DNA of 64,000 bases from Lachnospiraceae bacterium AC2012 (GTDB lineage Bacteria; Bacillota; Clostridia; Lachnospirales; Lachnospiraceae): assembly GCA_000702525.1 (NCBI GenBank), contig JNIN01000001.1, forward strand, positions 248,001 through 312,000, written 5' to 3'. Made by a program: the position numbers and the translations under genes. A model generated the notes under the pieces. It ran no database searches and had not been told where the DNA came from. It was given only the letters and a program-made list of their open reading frames with translations. Of the stretch, positions 1 through 8,098 are shown one piece after another (the stretch's first letter is position 1; each line of letters begins with the position of its first letter).

Positions 1-1673
1 AGATTATCTGGGATGTTGGACATCAGACATATACACACAAGATTTTAACGGGAAGAATGGATGGCTTTGACAGTCTTAGAATGTTTGGTGGAATGAGTGG
101 TTTCCCAAAACGTGAAGACAGTCCGTGTGATGCTTTTAATACCGGACATAGTTCCACTTCGATTGCGGTTGGACTGGGTATGGCATGGGCACGTGAGATG
201 CAGCATCAGAATCATAAGGTGATATCCGTTATAGGGGATGGTGCCCTGACGGGTGGTCTTGCATGGGAAGCATTGAATTCTGTTGCAGCTTTAAAAAAGA
301 ATTTTATTATTGTTTTAAATGACAATAATATGTCGATTAGTGAGAATGTTGGCGCTTTGTCAAAGCAGCTTTCCAAGATGCGAACCAGCGTGAACTATCG
401 AGAATTAAAGGATGAGATACAGACATCTCTGGAGAAGATTCCTGTTTATGGAGATCGTATTGTTGCAAAGATTCGAAATACGAAAAATGGTATCAAACAG
501 CTGATGGTACCAGGCATGATCTTCGAAGAGATGGGTATCATGTATTTAGGACCGGTAGATGGTCATGATCTGGATGCTTTGGTATCGGTGCTTCAGCAGG
601 CGACACATTATGATGGGCCGGTAATCGTACATGTTCTTACCAAGAAGGGTAAAGGATTTTTACCGGCAGAACGTCATCCATCCAGATTCCACGGAACAGC
701 ACCATTTGATAAAGAGAAGGGACTTCCACTGAAGAAGTCCGCTCCGACCTATACGGATATTTTCTCAACGGTTATGAGAAAGATGGGTGATCGTGATGAC
801 AAGGTCGTTGCGATCACAGCCGCTATGGCGGATGGTACGGGGCTGAAACGTTTCCGAAATATGTTCCCGGACCGCTTCTTCGATGTGGGAATTGCAGAGG
901 AATATGCGGTCACATTTGCAGCAGGACTTGCCGTGTCTGGTATGAAACCGGTATTCGCGGTATACTCGTCCTTCCTGCAGCGTGCATTTGACCAGATGAT
1001 TCACGATGTATGTATTCAGAAATTGCATGTGGTATTTGCGATCGATCGTGCTGGTTTAGTTGGTGCAGATGGAGATACACATCAGGGTATTTTCGATTTG
1101 TCATACCTGTCTTTGATGCCGAACATGGTTGTTATGGCGCCGAAGAATAAATGGGAACTTTCCGATATGATGAAATTCGCATTGAAATACGACGGCCCAA
1201 TTGCCATTCGTTATCCTCGTGGCGCATGTTATGAAGGATTAGAGGAATATCGAGCGCCAATCAAGCTTGGAAAGTCTGAGGAAATCTATACGGCAGAGCA
1301 TAGTAAGATTTTACTTTATGCGGTTGGCTCGATGGTTAAGATAGCAACTTCTGTTCGAGATATCTTGGCAGAAGAGGGAATCGAAGTGACATTGACCAAT
1401 GCCAGATTTGTAAAACCATTAGATACAGAATATCTTTCGCAGGTGAAAGAATCTTATGATTTGATTGTAACCATGGAAGAAAATGTTCTTTCCGGTGGAT
1501 TTGGACAGCATGTCAATGATGTTTTACGAAAGATGGATTATGCTGGAGAGATTTTAAATATTGCAATTCCAGACCGTTTCGTAGAACATGGTGCAGTAGA
1601 TGCATTATTAGAAAGTATGGAAATGGATGCGCCTTCGATTGCCAGACGTATTAGAAATATAAGAAATAGATAG
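1..1673 (+). CDS. dxs: 1-deoxy-D-xylulose-5-phosphate synthase (5' end missing)
   Basis: Thiamine-diphosphate enzyme that condenses pyruvate and glyceraldehyde-3-phosphate in the first step of the MEP isoprenoid pathway; cytosolic. The reading frame is open from base 3 and already reads DVGHQTYTHKILTGR, a typical DXS segment, so the ATG at 57 is internal and the true start lies before the window. Roughly 60 residues are missing compared with the usual ~620. The ThDP/Mg site (GDGALTGG, then NDNNMSIS) and the transketolase pyrimidine domain (DRAGLVGADGDTHQG) are intact. It ends 11 bp before tlyA, the usual Firmicutes dxs-tlyA-nadK-argR-recN order, and is probably co-transcribed with it. Confidence 0.97.
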   Translation, partial: IIWDVGHQTYTHKILTGRMDGFDSLRMFGGMSGFPKREDSPCDAFNTGHSSTSIAVGLGMAWAREMQHQNHKVISVIGDGALTGGLAWEALNSVAALKKNFIIVLNDNNMSISENVGALSKQLSKMRTSVNYRELKDEIQTSLEKIPVYGDRIVAKIRNTKNGIKQLMVPGMIFEEMGIMYLGPVDGHDLDALVSVLQQATHYDGPVIVHVLTKKGKGFLPAERHPSRFHGTAPFDKEKGLPLKKSAPTYTDIFSTVMRKMGDRDDKVVAITAAMADGTGLKRFRNMFPDRFFDVGIAEEYAVTFAAGLAVSGMKPVFAVYSSFLQRAFDQMIHDVCIQKLHVVFAIDRAGLVGADGDTHQGIFDLSYLSLMPNMVVMAPKNKWELSDMMKFALKYDGPIAIRYPRGACYEGLEEYRAPIKLGKSEEIYTAEHSKILLYAVGSMVKIATSVRDILAEEGIEVTLTNARFVKPLDTEYLSQVKESYDLIVTMEENVLSGGFGQHVNDVLRKMDYAGEILNIAIPDRFVEHGAVDALLESMEMDAPSIARRIRNIRNR

Positions 1674-1684
1674 AGAGTTTTAAT

Positions 1685-2494
1685 ATGAGTAAAAAACGAT
1701 TAGATGTATTACTGGTGGAGCGTGGACTTGCGCCTTCTAGAGAAAAAGCGAAAATCATGATTATGGAAGGCAATGTCTTTGTGGAAAATCAAAGAGAAGA
1801 CAAGGCCGGAACGAATTTTCCAGAAGATGTAAATATTGAAGTAAAGGGCGCTCAACTGAAGTATGTCAGCCGTGGTGGATTGAAATTAGAGAAGGCAATG
1901 GCAAGTTTCGGTGTGGAACTGCAGGATAAGGTCTGCATGGATATCGGAGCGTCTACGGGTGGATTTACGGATTGTATGCTTCAGAATGGAGCAACAAAAG
2001 TTTTTTCTGTAGATGTTGGCTATGGTCAGTTTGCATGGAAATTGCGTCAGGATCCACGCGTGGTATGTATGGAGAAGACAAATATCCGTTACGTTACCCC
2101 GGAAGATATTGGAGAACTTTTGGATTTTGCATCCTGTGACGTTTCTTTTATTTCCCTTACCAAGGTGCTTCCAGCTGCAAAGGAATTGTTAAAGGACAAG
2201 GGCGAGATGGTTTGCTTAATCAAGCCACAGTTTGAAGCTGGACGTGAAAAGGTTGGAAAGAAGGGCGTTGTCAGAGATAAAGCGGTACATGAAGAAGTTA
2301 TTCAGAAAATCGTTGATTTCTCAAAATCAATTGGCTTTTCTGTATTAAATCTGGACTTTTCACCAATCAAAGGGCCAGAAGGTAATATTGAATACTTGAT
2401 TTACATTAGAAAAGAAGAAGGAACAGACAACATTTGGGAGGACCAGGTACATGAGATCGTAGAACAGGCTCATGGTACTTTGGATAAAAAATAG
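1685..2494 (+). CDS. tlyA: TlyA-family rRNA (cytidine-2'-O)-methyltransferase
   Basis: SAM-dependent 2'-O-methyltransferase of the TlyA/hemolysin A family, which methylates ribosomal RNA. The N-terminus (about residues 3-60, KKRLDVLLVERGL...) is an S4 RNA-binding domain; the rest is an FtsJ-like Rossmann fold with the SAM loop DIGASTGGFTDC and the likely catalytic series K (GGLKLEKA), D (DVSFISL), K (LIKPQFE) and E (PEGNIEYL). The 269 residues match the family length. Its stop overlaps the GTG of nadK by one base, implying translational coupling. The old 'hemolysin' name does not imply a toxin. The exact rRNA target in this species is inferred. Confidence 0.93.
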   Translation: MSKKRLDVLLVERGLAPSREKAKIMIMEGNVFVENQREDKAGTNFPEDVNIEVKGAQLKYVSRGGLKLEKAMASFGVELQDKVCMDIGASTGGFTDCMLQNGATKVFSVDVGYGQFAWKLRQDPRVVCMEKTNIRYVTPEDIGELLDFASCDVSFISLTKVLPAAKELLKDKGEMVCLIKPQFEAGREKVGKKGVVRDKAVHEEVIQKIVDFSKSIGFSVLNLDFSPIKGPEGNIEYLIYIRKEEGTDNIWEDQVHEIVEQAHGTLDKK

Positions 2495-3339
2495 TGAGAA
2501 AATTTTTAATCATAACCAGATCGCTGGATCGACATATCGATCTGATTGAATCCATTAAAAGTGCAATTGAAACAAGGGGCGGGCTGTGTGAAGTCGCAGT
2601 CAGCCCGGATAATGAAGATGAGGAGTCGGTTTTTGTACCGGAGGGTACAGAGTGCATTTTGACCGTCGGAGGAGATGGTACGTTAATTGGAAGTGCGCAG
2701 ATGACCTTTGGAAGTGGAATCCCTCTTCTCGGAGTGAATCGCGGCCATTTGGGCTATCTTTGTGACCTGAATGAAGATACGATTTTCGATGCCTTAGAAC
2801 GGTTGTTTCAGGATCAGTATAGTGTAGAAGAACGAATGATGCTGAGTGGTCATATCGTGGACGCAGATGGTAGGAAACAGCCTTGTGTACAGGCTCTGAA
2901 TGATATTGTGATTTCCGCCGGACAGGGACTGAACGTGATTCAATTATCCGTATATGTCGACGGGGAATATCTATATTCCTACGTATGTGATGGTATGATT
3001 TTCTCAACGCCAACGGGTTCCACGGCTTATAATCTGTCTGCCAATGGACCGATTGTGGATCCGAAGACGTCTGTGATTCTTCTCACACCAATCAATCCGC
3101 ATACTTTGAATTCTAGAAGTATTGTGCTAGATCCGAATGCCGAGATTGAGGTGGAAGTGATACCGCGTCGTCATAAGACGCCAGAGAGCGCGAGTATTGC
3201 ATTTGATGGAGGACATAAACGAATCCTTCATCCGGGTGAGAAACTTGTGGTATGTAGAGCAAATGCCACAACGAAGATGATTGCACTTAGTCAAATCAGT
3301 TTTCTGGAGAGAATGAGTAAGAAATTACAGGAAAACTAA
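2494..3339 (+). CDS. nadK: NAD kinase
   Basis: ATP-dependent NAD kinase that makes NADP. It carries the family GGDGT motif at residues 59-63, the ALND motif near 134-137 and STPTGSTAY near 170-180. At 281 residues it is normal length. It starts at a GTG whose first base is the last base of the tlyA stop (TAGTG), so translation is probably coupled. It lies between tlyA and argR in the conserved Firmicutes order. Nothing is degenerate. Confidence 0.95.
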   Translation: MRKFLIITRSLDRHIDLIESIKSAIETRGGLCEVAVSPDNEDEESVFVPEGTECILTVGGDGTLIGSAQMTFGSGIPLLGVNRGHLGYLCDLNEDTIFDALERLFQDQYSVEERMMLSGHIVDADGRKQPCVQALNDIVISAGQGLNVIQLSVYVDGEYLYSYVCDGMIFSTPTGSTAYNLSANGPIVDPKTSVILLTPINPHTLNSRSIVLDPNAEIEVEVIPRRHKTPESASIAFDGGHKRILHPGEKLVVCRANATTKMIALSQISFLERMSKKLQEN

Positions 3340-3350
3340 TTTGCGTTGTA

Positions 3351-3389
3351 AAATAAAAGGAAAAAGAAAAAAGGAAAGAAGGAAAAGAG
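3351..3389 (+). promoter_or_regulatory. A/G-only tract upstream of argR
   Basis: Nearly pure purine stretch of about 39 bases made of GGAAAAAG- and GAAAAAAGG-like pieces, lying between nadK and argR. Very similar tracts precede argH, asd, leuC and (on the minus strand) gltA. It may act as an extended ribosome standby site or leader element; the function is unknown. Confidence 0.5.
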
Positions 3390-3428
3390 ATGGCAACAAT
3401 TGATGGTTTTATGAATAGGGAGACTAAT

Positions 3429-3881
3429 ATGAAATCAGAGAGACAAGCAAAAATACTTGATCTTATTGTCAAGAAAGAGATTGGAACGCAGGACGAATTA
3501 ACAGAAGAATTGGAAAAGGCTGGTTATCAGGTAACACAGGCCACCGTTTCTCGTGATATTCGTGAAATGAGACTTACGAAGGTCGCACTTGGTAAGGGAA
3601 AACTACGTTACGTCGCATATAAGGAATCCGGTGAAGATTTATCTCAGAAGTACCGTCGTATTTTTAAAGATGGTTTTATTTCTATGGATAATGCGCAGAA
3701 TATTCTGGTGATTAAAACAGTATCGGGAATGGCGATGGCAGTTGCAGCAGCATTAGACAATATGGATTTTTCTGAAATTGTTGGTTCGATTGCTGGTGAT
3801 GATACGATTATGTGTGCCATTCGTTCTATGGATGATACAGTTTCAGTCATGCGAAATTTAAGAAAAGTGATTGAGGAATAG
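3429..3881 (+). CDS. argR: arginine repressor ArgR
   Basis: Arginine-responsive repressor/activator, normally a hexamer that binds ARG boxes. The N-terminal winged helix (SERQAKILDLIVKKEIGTQDEL...VTQATVSRDIREM) and the C-terminal arginine-binding/oligomerisation domain with GDDTI are both clear. An in-frame ATG at 3390 would add 13 residues; I prefer 3429 because it gives the family-standard 150 residues (MKSERQAKILDLI) and has GGGAG just upstream. It sits between nadK and recN as in other Firmicutes. The only arginine-pathway enzyme gene visible here is argH, about 6.6 kb downstream. Confidence 0.93.
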   Translation: MKSERQAKILDLIVKKEIGTQDELTEELEKAGYQVTQATVSRDIREMRLTKVALGKGKLRYVAYKESGEDLSQKYRRIFKDGFISMDNAQNILVIKTVSGMAMAVAAALDNMDFSEIVGSIAGDDTIMCAIRSMDDTVSVMRNLRKVIEE

Positions 3882-3919
3882 GAAAAAGTCCAACTACATA
3901 GAGAGTAGAAGGGGAAGAG

Positions 3920-5599
3920 ATGCTACTTTATTTACACGTTAAAAACTTGGCTTTAATTGAGGAAGAAGAAATTGGTTTCCAGCCGGGACTCAATATCCTG
4001 ACGGGGGAAACAGGTGCCGGTAAGTCCATTATACTCGGTGCGCTATCGATTGCATTGGGAGGAAAGGTCTCGAAGGAGATTCTTAGAGATTCCTCTCGTG
4101 ATGGTCTTGTAGAAGCGGTTTTCCAGGTTACAAATGAAGAACAGAAGCGTAAGTTATCCGAATTAGATGTAGAAATCTATGATGATTCCGTGATTCTTTC
4201 ACGTAAGATTTCGGATACAAGAGCTATTGCAAAAGTAAATGGGGAGACTGTGCCTGCACAGAAATTAAAACAGGTCGGAGACATTTTCATCGATATTTAT
4301 GGACAGCATGAGCACCAGTCTTTGCTTCATAAGAAGAAGCATTTAGAGATGCTCGATGATTTTGGGCGCGCAGATCTCATGCCAGTGAAGGAGGCTGTGA
4401 GAGCTTCTTATCAGCATTTTGTAGAACTTCGTGAGGAATATGAATCCAGTCGATTAGATGAGAGTGAGAGACTTCGGGAAGTTGGCTATCTGGAACATGA
4501 GATTCAGGAGATTACGGATGCAAATCTAAAAGTTGGCGAAGATGAGGAAATCGAGAAGACGTATCGTTTCCTGAAGAATTCGCAAAAGATTGCAGAAGGA
4601 TTGAATGAGGCATACGCAAGAACTTCTGGTGATGGTGCAGCGGAACTTCTGGGAAGAGCCGTTCGAGAGATTGGACCATTGGTGGTTTATGATGAGAAGT
4701 TGGCAGATTTATCTTCCATGATTCAGGATGTGGAAGGCCTTCTCAATGACTTTAATCGGGAACTTTCGGATTATATGGAAGGCTTGGAATTTGATGCCGA
4801 GACATTCCAAAATATTGAGCAGAGATTGGATTTGATTAACGACTTAAAGAATAAGTATGGAAAATCCATTGAGGAAGTTTTAGAGGCATTAGAAGAGAAG
4901 CAGCAGAGACTCGATAAGCTGAGTGCTTATGATGAGTATTTAAAGAAATTGGAAATGGAATATCAGGCTGCAGAGGAGAAACTGCGGGAGGATTGTAAGG
5001 CGCTGAGTGAAGTCCGTAAATCCAAGGCAGTGCTTCTTTCGGAGGCGGTTCGAAATGCGCTTATGGATCTGAATTTCCTGGATGTGAAATTTGAAATGCG
5101 TTTTTCGGAACTTTCGGATTATACAGCGAATGGTTTTGACGATGCCGAATTTATGATTTCTACGAATGTCGGAGAACCCATCAGACCACTTCGTGATGTG
5201 GCATCTGGTGGTGAATTATCCAGAATTATGCTTGCACTGAAGACGGTGCTTGCAAGAAATGATGAGATTGATACATTGATCTTTGATGAAATTGATGCGG
5301 GTATCAGTGGACGTACAGCACAGGCGGTTTCCGAAAAACTGGTGGTGGTATCTGCTGGGCACCAGGTCATTTGTATTACGCATCTACCACAGATTGCCGC
5401 TATGGCGGATCAGCATTTCCTGATTGAGAAGTCCGTTGTCGATGGAAGTACGGTTTCGAATATTCATCCGCTTACGACCGCAGAAAGTCAGGAAGAATTG
5501 GCGCGTATGTTGGGCGGAACCGAGATTACAGAAGCGGTTATGCAAAATGCACGCGAGATGAAAAAACTTGCGGTGGATAAGAAGAATACAATTCTCTAG
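3920..5599 (+). CDS. recN: DNA repair protein RecN
   Basis: SMC-like ATPase acting in double-strand break repair. The 559 residues show an N-terminal P-loop (GETGAGKS, residues 29-36), a central charged coiled-coil (about 150-370), the ABC signature ASGGELSR and the Walker B segment LIFDEIDAGISG, ending in a normal C-terminus. The start ATG follows GGGGAAGAG. It is the last gene of the dxs-to-recN group; the next gene has its own candidate promoter. Confidence 0.96.
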   Translation: MLLYLHVKNLALIEEEEIGFQPGLNILTGETGAGKSIILGALSIALGGKVSKEILRDSSRDGLVEAVFQVTNEEQKRKLSELDVEIYDDSVILSRKISDTRAIAKVNGETVPAQKLKQVGDIFIDIYGQHEHQSLLHKKKHLEMLDDFGRADLMPVKEAVRASYQHFVELREEYESSRLDESERLREVGYLEHEIQEITDANLKVGEDEEIEKTYRFLKNSQKIAEGLNEAYARTSGDGAAELLGRAVREIGPLVVYDEKLADLSSMIQDVEGLLNDFNRELSDYMEGLEFDAETFQNIEQRLDLINDLKNKYGKSIEEVLEALEEKQQRLDKLSAYDEYLKKLEMEYQAAEEKLREDCKALSEVRKSKAVLLSEAVRNALMDLNFLDVKFEMRFSELSDYTANGFDDAEFMISTNVGEPIRPLRDVASGGELSRIMLALKTVLARNDEIDTLIFDEIDAGISGRTAQAVSEKLVVVSAGHQVICITHLPQIAAMADQHFLIEKSVVDGSTVSNIHPLTTAESQEELARMLGGTEITEAVMQNAREMKKLAVDKKNTIL

Positions 5600-5626
5600 A
5601 TTAGGGGTTTTAAGATTCTTTGAATT

Positions 5627-5635
5627 TGTTATAAT
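5627..5635 (+). promoter_or_regulatory. candidate extended -10 promoter (TGTTATAAT)
   Basis: TG-T-TATAAT at 5627-5635, after recN and about 57 bp before the DUF975 gene start; no good -35 is visible. A short inverted repeat, GATAGG-gttt-CCTATC (5651-5666), lies between it and the ribosome site. Confidence 0.45.
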
Positions 5636-5691
5636 ATTTTAAGTAAATAGGATAGGGTTTCCTATCTATGGAAGTAGGAGGATATGAAGTT

Positions 5692-6735
5692 ATGTGGGCA
5701 ATTTCTAAGGTAAAAGAAATTGGTAAGGCTGCCTTCCGTAGAAATTATTGGAAAGCAGTATTGATTGCGGCAATTGTTAGTATTGTTGTTTCAGGAGCTA
5801 GTTCATCATCTGGAACATCGATTACCAAGTCCATTACAAACTCGATGGATTCATCAAATGCAAGCGTGGATGGTTATCTGTATGATGACAGTGATAGTCT
5901 CTTTGATGAATTTGAAGATGATTTTGAAAATGATTTGGATTTTGATGATGATGGTCTGTATTATTACAATGATTATAACAACGATTATGATTTTGGAAAT
6001 GATCCATCTGCGACTGCAGGCTTGATGGCATTTATCGGTGCATTTCTTGTTGTTTTCATAATTATTTTTGTCGTTGTTTTGGCAATCGCCATCGCTATTG
6101 ATGTATTGATTTACAATCCGTTGGAAGTCGGTGGATGTCGATTCTTCCTGGAGAATCTTAAGAATCCATCAGCGGTTCGAGAAATGGCTTGGGCATTTGA
6201 TACAAATTACAAGAATGTGATCAAGGTTATGTTCTTTAGAGATCTGTATACCGTTCTTTGGACGTTACTTTTGATCGTTCCAGGTATTATTAAGGCATAC
6301 GAATATCGTATGATTCCATACCTTATGGCAGAAAATCCAAATATGTCCAAGGAAGAAGCATTTGCAAGAAGTAGATACCTTATGGATGGAAATAAGTGGA
6401 ATGCCTTTGTTTTTGATCTTTCCTTTATTGGATGGTATCTCTTAGCGGCTATTCCTTTTGTTGGATTACTTTGGGTTCACCCTTATAAGCAGTCTGCGAA
6501 TGCAGCTTTATATGATGCTATTCGTATTACAAAGCAGCAGAATATGTATGGACAGAATATGAATCCAAATGGATTCCAGCAGAACATGAATCAAAATGGT
6601 TTCCAGCAGAATATGAATGTTACACCAGAACAGCCGGTACAGACAGATGTTCAACCAGAAGAGAATTCTACAGAAACAGAACAAACAGAGCATTCATCCG
6701 ATGCAGAGAATCAGATCTTTGTAGATGAGACATAA
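5692..6735 (+). CDS. DUF975-family integral membrane protein
   Basis: Membrane protein of unknown function, recognised as DUF975 by the central region (NPLEVGGCRFFLEN, VPGIIKAYEYRMIPYLMAENP, LDLSFIGWYLL-like segment). I chose ATG 5692 (347 aa) rather than ATG 5668 because AGGAGG (5676-5681) is correctly spaced for it. A first membrane segment (about 20-38) is followed by a very acidic, Asp/Tyr/Asn-rich loop of about 70 residues, then several helices. The C-terminal tail contains two tandem nine-residue units, MNPNGFQQN and MNQNGFQQN (6559-6612), then an acidic end. The acidic loop and Asn/Gln-rich tail are not typical of the core family. No partner gene is evident. Confidence 0.8.
   Translation: MWAISKVKEIGKAAFRRNYWKAVLIAAIVSIVVSGASSSSGTSITKSITNSMDSSNASVDGYLYDDSDSLFDEFEDDFENDLDFDDDGLYYYNDYNNDYDFGNDPSATAGLMAFIGAFLVVFIIIFVVVLAIAIAIDVLIYNPLEVGGCRFFLENLKNPSAVREMAWAFDTNYKNVIKVMFFRDLYTVLWTLLLIVPGIIKAYEYRMIPYLMAENPNMSKEEAFARSRYLMDGNKWNAFVFDLSFIGWYLLAAIPFVGLLWVHPYKQSANAALYDAIRITKQQNMYGQNMNPNGFQQNMNQNGFQQNMNVTPEQPVQTDVQPEENSTETEQTEHSSDAENQIFVDET
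6559..6612 (+). repeat. 27-bp tandem repeat inside the DUF975 gene
   Basis: Two adjacent 27-bp units encode MNPNGFQQN and MNQNGFQQN, preceded by a related MYGQN segment. This is an Asn/Gln-rich cytoplasmic or external tail of the DUF975 protein and a possible site of copy-number change. Confidence 0.8.
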
Positions 6736-6740
6736 AACAA

Positions 6741-6772
6741 AGGGTCAGCTCCTTAGGAGCTGACCCTTTTCT
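6741..6772 (+). terminator. intrinsic terminator after the DUF975 gene
   Basis: Strong hairpin AGGGTCAGCTCC / GGAGCTGACCCT with a short loop followed by TTTTCTT. It lies between convergent genes and could serve both strands. Confidence 0.9.
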
Positions 6773-6785
6773 TACTTATCTTATT

Positions 6786-7472
6786 TTATGCTTCGTCTAA
6801 TCGCTTATTTGCAAGTGCAATGAAATCGGATACATCATGAATGATGACGTTTTCATGAAAAGCAGTTGCAATTTTATATTCGATTTTCGGATTCTTTTCA
6901 TTGCTATTTCGTTCTTCTACTTTGTCATTTAATCGTTCTTTAAATAATAGAATGGTTTCCGGACTGGCATTCTCAATGATTACAATAAAACGATCACCGC
7001 TGTTCCTGCCGACAAACATCTTGTTCATTGTCGCAGATTGAAGAATAATGGAAAAGGCGCGAATGGTACGATTTCCATCCAATCGACTGTATTCCTGGTT
7101 AATATCCGCAAGATTCGAGAGTGAAATCATAAGAATCGCGAAATGTTCCGGAACCGGTTTCCCATGATATTTCGACAATATGCTATCGATTCCGGCACGG
7201 TTTGCAATCTTTGCAACCGGATCGGATTTTACGATATAGGCAAGGTCGTTCATATCTTTTTTCTCTCGGGCGTAGAGCGTGAAATCTACGAATATAAATA
7301 TAAAGGAAATGAACAGGATGCCCCATAACAAGATACATACATTTTTTAATGCTGGGGTATTGGAAATGGCAACCTGCACGTCTCCATTCGTTACAACGGT
7401 AAAAAAGCAAAGGATAGAAAACAATATAAAGATTATGAATTGAATTGTTTTCCATGTTTCTAGTTTTTTCAT
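6786..7472 (-). CDS. membrane protein with degenerate GGDEF domain
   Basis: Two N-terminal membrane segments (about residues 8-28 and 45-65) are followed by a GGDEF-type fold: DPVAKIANRAGID replaces the usual DPLTGLxNRRxF, and the signature reads RNSGDRF where active cyclases have GGDEF. Cyclase activity is therefore unlikely; it may bind a nucleotide or a partner as a receptor. The start at 7472 is supported by AAGGAGAT five bases upstream; an in-frame ATG at 7505 lacks one. It is transcribed divergently from the OhrR-type gene, so an OhrR operator in the 150-bp gap could affect both. Assignment to GGDEF is by pattern and length. Confidence 0.75.
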   Translation of the reverse strand: MKKLETWKTIQFIIFILFSILCFFTVVTNGDVQVAISNTPALKNVCILLWGILFISFIFIFVDFTLYAREKKDMNDLAYIVKSDPVAKIANRAGIDSILSKYHGKPVPEHFAILMISLSNLADINQEYSRLDGNRTIRAFSIILQSATMNKMFVGRNSGDRFIVIIENASPETILLFKERLNDKVEERNSNEKNPKIEYKIATAFHENVIIHDVSDFIALANKRLDEA

Positions 7473-7559
7473 GTCGATCTCCTTAAAAGATTCTGTTAGA
7501 TTCATTATATTTTTTTAGTGGTTTATTTGTCAACGAAATACACGATATATGAAAAAACC

Positions 7560-7588
7560 TTGACAACTCCGTTTTCGTTGCATACAAT
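7560..7588 (+). promoter_or_regulatory. sigma-A promoter of the ohrR-type gene
   Basis: TTGACA (7560-7565), a 17-bp spacer, then TACAAT (7583-7588), 36 bp before the ATG. It is close to consensus and its -10 is overlapped by an OhrR-like operator. Confidence 0.8.
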
Positions 7589-7598
7589 TCAATGGTAT
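7582..7598. promoter_or_regulatory. OhrR-like operator overlapping the -10 box
   Basis: ATACAATT-C-AATGGTAT is an inverted repeat matching at 7 of 8 positions and closely resembles the TACAATT...AATTGTA operator known for Bacillus OhrR. Its overlap with the -10 predicts autorepression of the downstream regulator. Confidence 0.65.
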
Positions 7599-7623
7599 TA
7601 CTTTAATTACAAGGAGATATCTC

Positions 7624-8073
7624 ATGGGTGAGAATAAATATGATTGCTTAAAATTGGAAAATCAATTGTGCTTTCCATTGTATGCTTGTTCGAAGGAAAT
7701 TGTTCGTAAGTACAAGCCATTTTTGGATAAGCTTGATTTAACATATACACAGTACATCACAATGCTTGTTCTTTGGGAAAAGAAGGAGATGAATGTGAAG
7801 GAAATCGGAGAAGCATTATTTCTCGATTCCGGCACATTAACGCCACTCTTAAAGAAGTTGGAAAACAAGGGCTATGTTACGAGAAATCGTTCGAAAGAAG
7901 ATGAACGTAGCATCAATGTTACCATTACTCCAGAAGGAGAAGCTTTAAGAGAGAAAGCTTTGGATGTCCCAGTTGGTATGGGTGAGTGTGTAAAGCTTAC
8001 GAAAGAAGAAGCAGAGACACTCTATAAACTGTTATATAAATTATTAAAGAAATGCGGTTGTAAAGACGAATAA
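7624..8073 (+). CDS. ohrR: OhrR-type MarR-family peroxide sensor
   Basis: MarR-family winged-helix repressor of the OhrR branch, which senses organic hydroperoxide or hypochlorite by oxidation of one N-terminal cysteine. The sequence follows Bacillus OhrR closely: KLENQLC places the sensing cysteine at residue 16, followed by the recognition helix region FLDSGTLTPLLKKLE and the wing RSKEDERS. Extra cysteines occur at 8, 22 and near the C-terminus (KKCGC). It is 149 residues, full length. No ohr peroxidase gene is next to it, so its target may be itself, the divergent GGDEF-like gene or a distant gene. Confidence 0.88.
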   Translation: MGENKYDCLKLENQLCFPLYACSKEIVRKYKPFLDKLDLTYTQYITMLVLWEKKEMNVKEIGEALFLDSGTLTPLLKKLENKGYVTRNRSKEDERSINVTITPEGEALREKALDVPVGMGECVKLTKEEAETLYKLLYKLLKKCGCKDE

Positions 8074-8091
8074 CGTCGAACAAACCGCATT
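8051..8091. terminator. possible bidirectional terminator between convergent genes
   Basis: AATGCGGTT (8051-8059) pairs with AACCGCATT (8083-8091), with an inner GACG/CGTC stem. It overlaps the 3' end of the OhrR gene and faces the DUF5688 gene. The U-tract is weak on both strands. Confidence 0.45.
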
Positions 8092-8098
8092 GTGAATT

